Of a stretch of DNA of 64,000 nt, positions 62,903 to 64,000 are shown piece by piece. The notes beneath the pieces were generated by a model. It did not search any database. It was given only the letters and a program-made list of their open reading frames with translations, and was not told the DNA's origin. Position 1 is the stretch's first letter. The number at the start of each line of letters is the position of its first letter. The DNA is from Vibrio sp. 05-20-BW147 (lineage in GTDB: Bacteria > Pseudomonadota > Gammaproteobacteria > Enterobacterales > Vibrionaceae), in assembly GCF_013369385.1 (NCBI RefSeq), contig NZ_SZTO01000001.1, forward strand, positions 1 through 64,000. Direction: 5' to 3'. The translations under genes were made by a program, and so were the position numbers.

Positions 62903-63379
62903 TTACTTGCGCAGTGAGTCAACGCGTTCAAAATCGTTTTCTACAAGCGGTTTTGCGTTCGCTTGAGGAACATGACACTGTAGGCAGAAGTAGCGACGAG
63001 GTGATACGTCAGCCAAAACAGCGTCTTCACGGTTTACAAAGTGAGTTACGCTTATTTTTGTTGCACCCATTTCTTTCGCGTTTTTCCAACTATGGCAAGC
63101 GAGACATTTATTAGCGTTGAGTGACACCTCGTAGCCACGAATGTTGTGTGGAATCAGAGGTGGCTGATAGATGTAATCGCTCTCTAGTACTTGCTCACGA
63201 GGGAACTTTTTAAAATCATCTGCAGGACGAGTGTCTTCTAGGTTGGTTGCACCACGTAGTGACTCTAAACCACCGATACCACCTGGGTTATCCAGCTCAG
63301 CCTGTGCAACGCCAGCAACCAAGGTTGCCAATGAAATTGCGCTGATAGATAGCAGTGCCATTAATCGTTTTTTCATCAT
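62903..63379 (-). CDS. napB: Diheme cytochrome c NapB, periplasmic nitrate reductase small subunit
   Basis: The protein has 158 residues with a signal peptide (LLSISAISLATLVAGVAQA). Two C-x-x-C-H motifs, CLACH and CLQCH, bind the two hemes. YQPPLIPHNIRGYEVSLNAN is the family signature. It transfers electrons from NapC to NapA in the periplasm. GGCGGAGATTAC precedes the start; the ATG one codon later is also possible. Between napA and napC. Confidence 0.95.
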   Translation of the reverse strand: MMKKRLMALLSISAISLATLVAGVAQAELDNPGGIGGLESLRGATNLEDTRPADDFKKFPREQVLESDYIYQPPLIPHNIRGYEVSLNANKCLACHSWKNAKEMGATKISVTHFVNREDAVLADVSPRRYFCLQCHVPQANAKPLVENDFERVDSLRK

Positions 63380-63453
63380 GTAATCTCCGCCTGATGGCTT
63401 AATTCTTTTAAGCTGCTCTATTAGATGAAGAGCAGCTTATGCATGTCGGTCTG

Positions 63454-64000
63454 TTAGGCAATCTTAGTGATCTTGACAGGACACTTCTTAAAGTCTGTTT
63501 GTTTAGACAAAGGGTCTGTTGCGTCTAGGATCAGCTTGTTGATCAGAATTCGTGCATCAAAGAATGGGACAAATACCAAGCCTTGAGGTGGACGGTTACG
63601 ACCACGAGTTTCAACACGAACACGTACTTCGCCACGTTTGTTTGAGATAAGAACCTCATCACCACGGCGCAGATCACGTGCCTTTGCATCTTCTGGGTGG
63701 ATGTAACACACTGCATCGGGTACCGCTTTGTAAAGCTCTGGAACGCGGCGTGTCATAGTACCTGTGTGCCAATGCTCTAAAACACGGCCTGTACATAGCC
63801 ACATGTCGTATTCAGCATCTGGTGCTTCTGGAGGCGCTTCGTAAGGGGCTGAGATAATCCACGCTTTTCCATCTGGCTTGCCATAAAAGTCCCAGCCAGA
63901 GCCTTTCTTCGCATAGGGATCGGTGCCTTCTTTGTAACGCCAAAGCGTTTCTTTGCCATCAACGACAGGCCAACGAAGGCCTCGAACCGCGTGATAGGTG
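63454..64000 (-). CDS. napA: Periplasmic nitrate reductase catalytic subunit NapA, C-terminal part (cut by window edge)
   Basis: The frame is open from the right edge and encodes about 182 residues of the C-terminal region. [20 protein letters not shown] and [20 protein letters not shown] belong to the molybdopterin-dinucleotide-binding domain of NapA, and the end [14 protein letters not shown] is the family terminus. NapA reduces nitrate to nitrite in the periplasm with a Mo-bis-MGD and a 4Fe-4S cluster; those N-terminal motifs lie outside the window. First of napA-napB-napC in this view. Confidence 0.95.
   Translation of the reverse strand, partial: TYHAVRGLRWPVVDGKETLWRYKEGTDPYAKKGSGWDFYGKPDGKAWIISAPYEAPPEAPDAEYDMWLCTGRVLEHWHTGTMTRRVPELYKAVPDAVCYIHPEDAKARDLRRGDEVLISNKRGEVRVRVETRGRNRPPQGLVFVPFFDARILINKLILDATDPLSKQTDFKKCPVKITKIA

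Overview
The window looks like part of the second chromosome of a Vibrio species. Three things recognised directly in the sequence support this. There is a complete luxPQ pair for autoinducer-2 sensing, in which every AI-2-contacting LuxP residue sits at its published number. There is a VemP arrest-peptide gene in front of a secD2-secF2 pair. There is a periplasmic nitrate reductase locus carrying the small membrane protein otherwise known from Vibrio and Photobacterium nap regions. In V. cholerae the nap, pha, secDF and luxPQ loci are all on chromosome 2 (recalled, not checked here). No rRNA, tRNA, phage genes or CRISPR array was seen.

Layout. 1-1.1 kb: the right end of an ISAs1-family insertion sequence that has cut off the 3' end of an HxlR-type regulator gene, next to a small secreted SnoaL-like protein. 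1.1-5.1 kb: a three-gene operon (argininosuccinate-synthase-like enzyme, 2-oxoglutarate/Fe(II) amino-acid hydroxylase-like enzyme, DMT exporter) divergent from a LysR regulator. This is the best candidate here for an undescribed pathway. 5.1-10.6 kb: a dicarboxylate/amino-acid symporter with a CRP-like site, then three packed envelope genes (DUF4056, a BamA-like barrel, another barrel) divergent from a TetR regulator with two abutting palindromes between them. 10.7-13.7 kb: nfsA/frp flavin reductase, rlmC, a LuxR-type regulator. 13.9-27 kb: a giant calcium-repeat lipoprotein, an unknown anchored protein, an M3 oligopeptidase, a MocR regulator facing a DMT transporter, a diguanylate cyclase, a Cys-motif small protein and a solute-binding protein.

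27-32.2 kb: a one-kilobase gene-poor stretch with a basic micro-ORF, a nested hairpin and four TAAACCCC units. It leads into an iron-siderophore island (TonB receptor, binding protein, siderophore-interacting reductase) with two Fur-box-like sites. 32.2-36.5 kb: a second-type PurA with its own LysR, and a GAPDH with a long N-terminal extension. 36.8-41 kb: a porin-like protein and a small phosphate-binding-protein-like protein divergent from a hybrid histidine kinase. 41-45.7 kb: MATE pump, tmaR, yceH, a GIY-YIG protein and a TraF-like outer membrane protein. 45.9-52.9 kb: luxPQ, a PilZ protein, and an Lrp-type regulator facing a DMT transporter.

53-57.3 kb: the vemP-secD2-secF2 export-monitoring unit. 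The vemP arrest codons can pair with the secD2 ribosome-binding site. 57.8-62.0 kb: a complete polyhydroxyalkanoate operon (phaB, phaA, phasin, phaC) with an intrinsic terminator between phasin and synthase. 62.1-64 kb: napC, napB and the 3' part of napA on the minus strand, with a 44-residue membrane protein gene. Many genes are arranged as divergent regulator/target pairs, and most transcription units end in clear intrinsic terminators.
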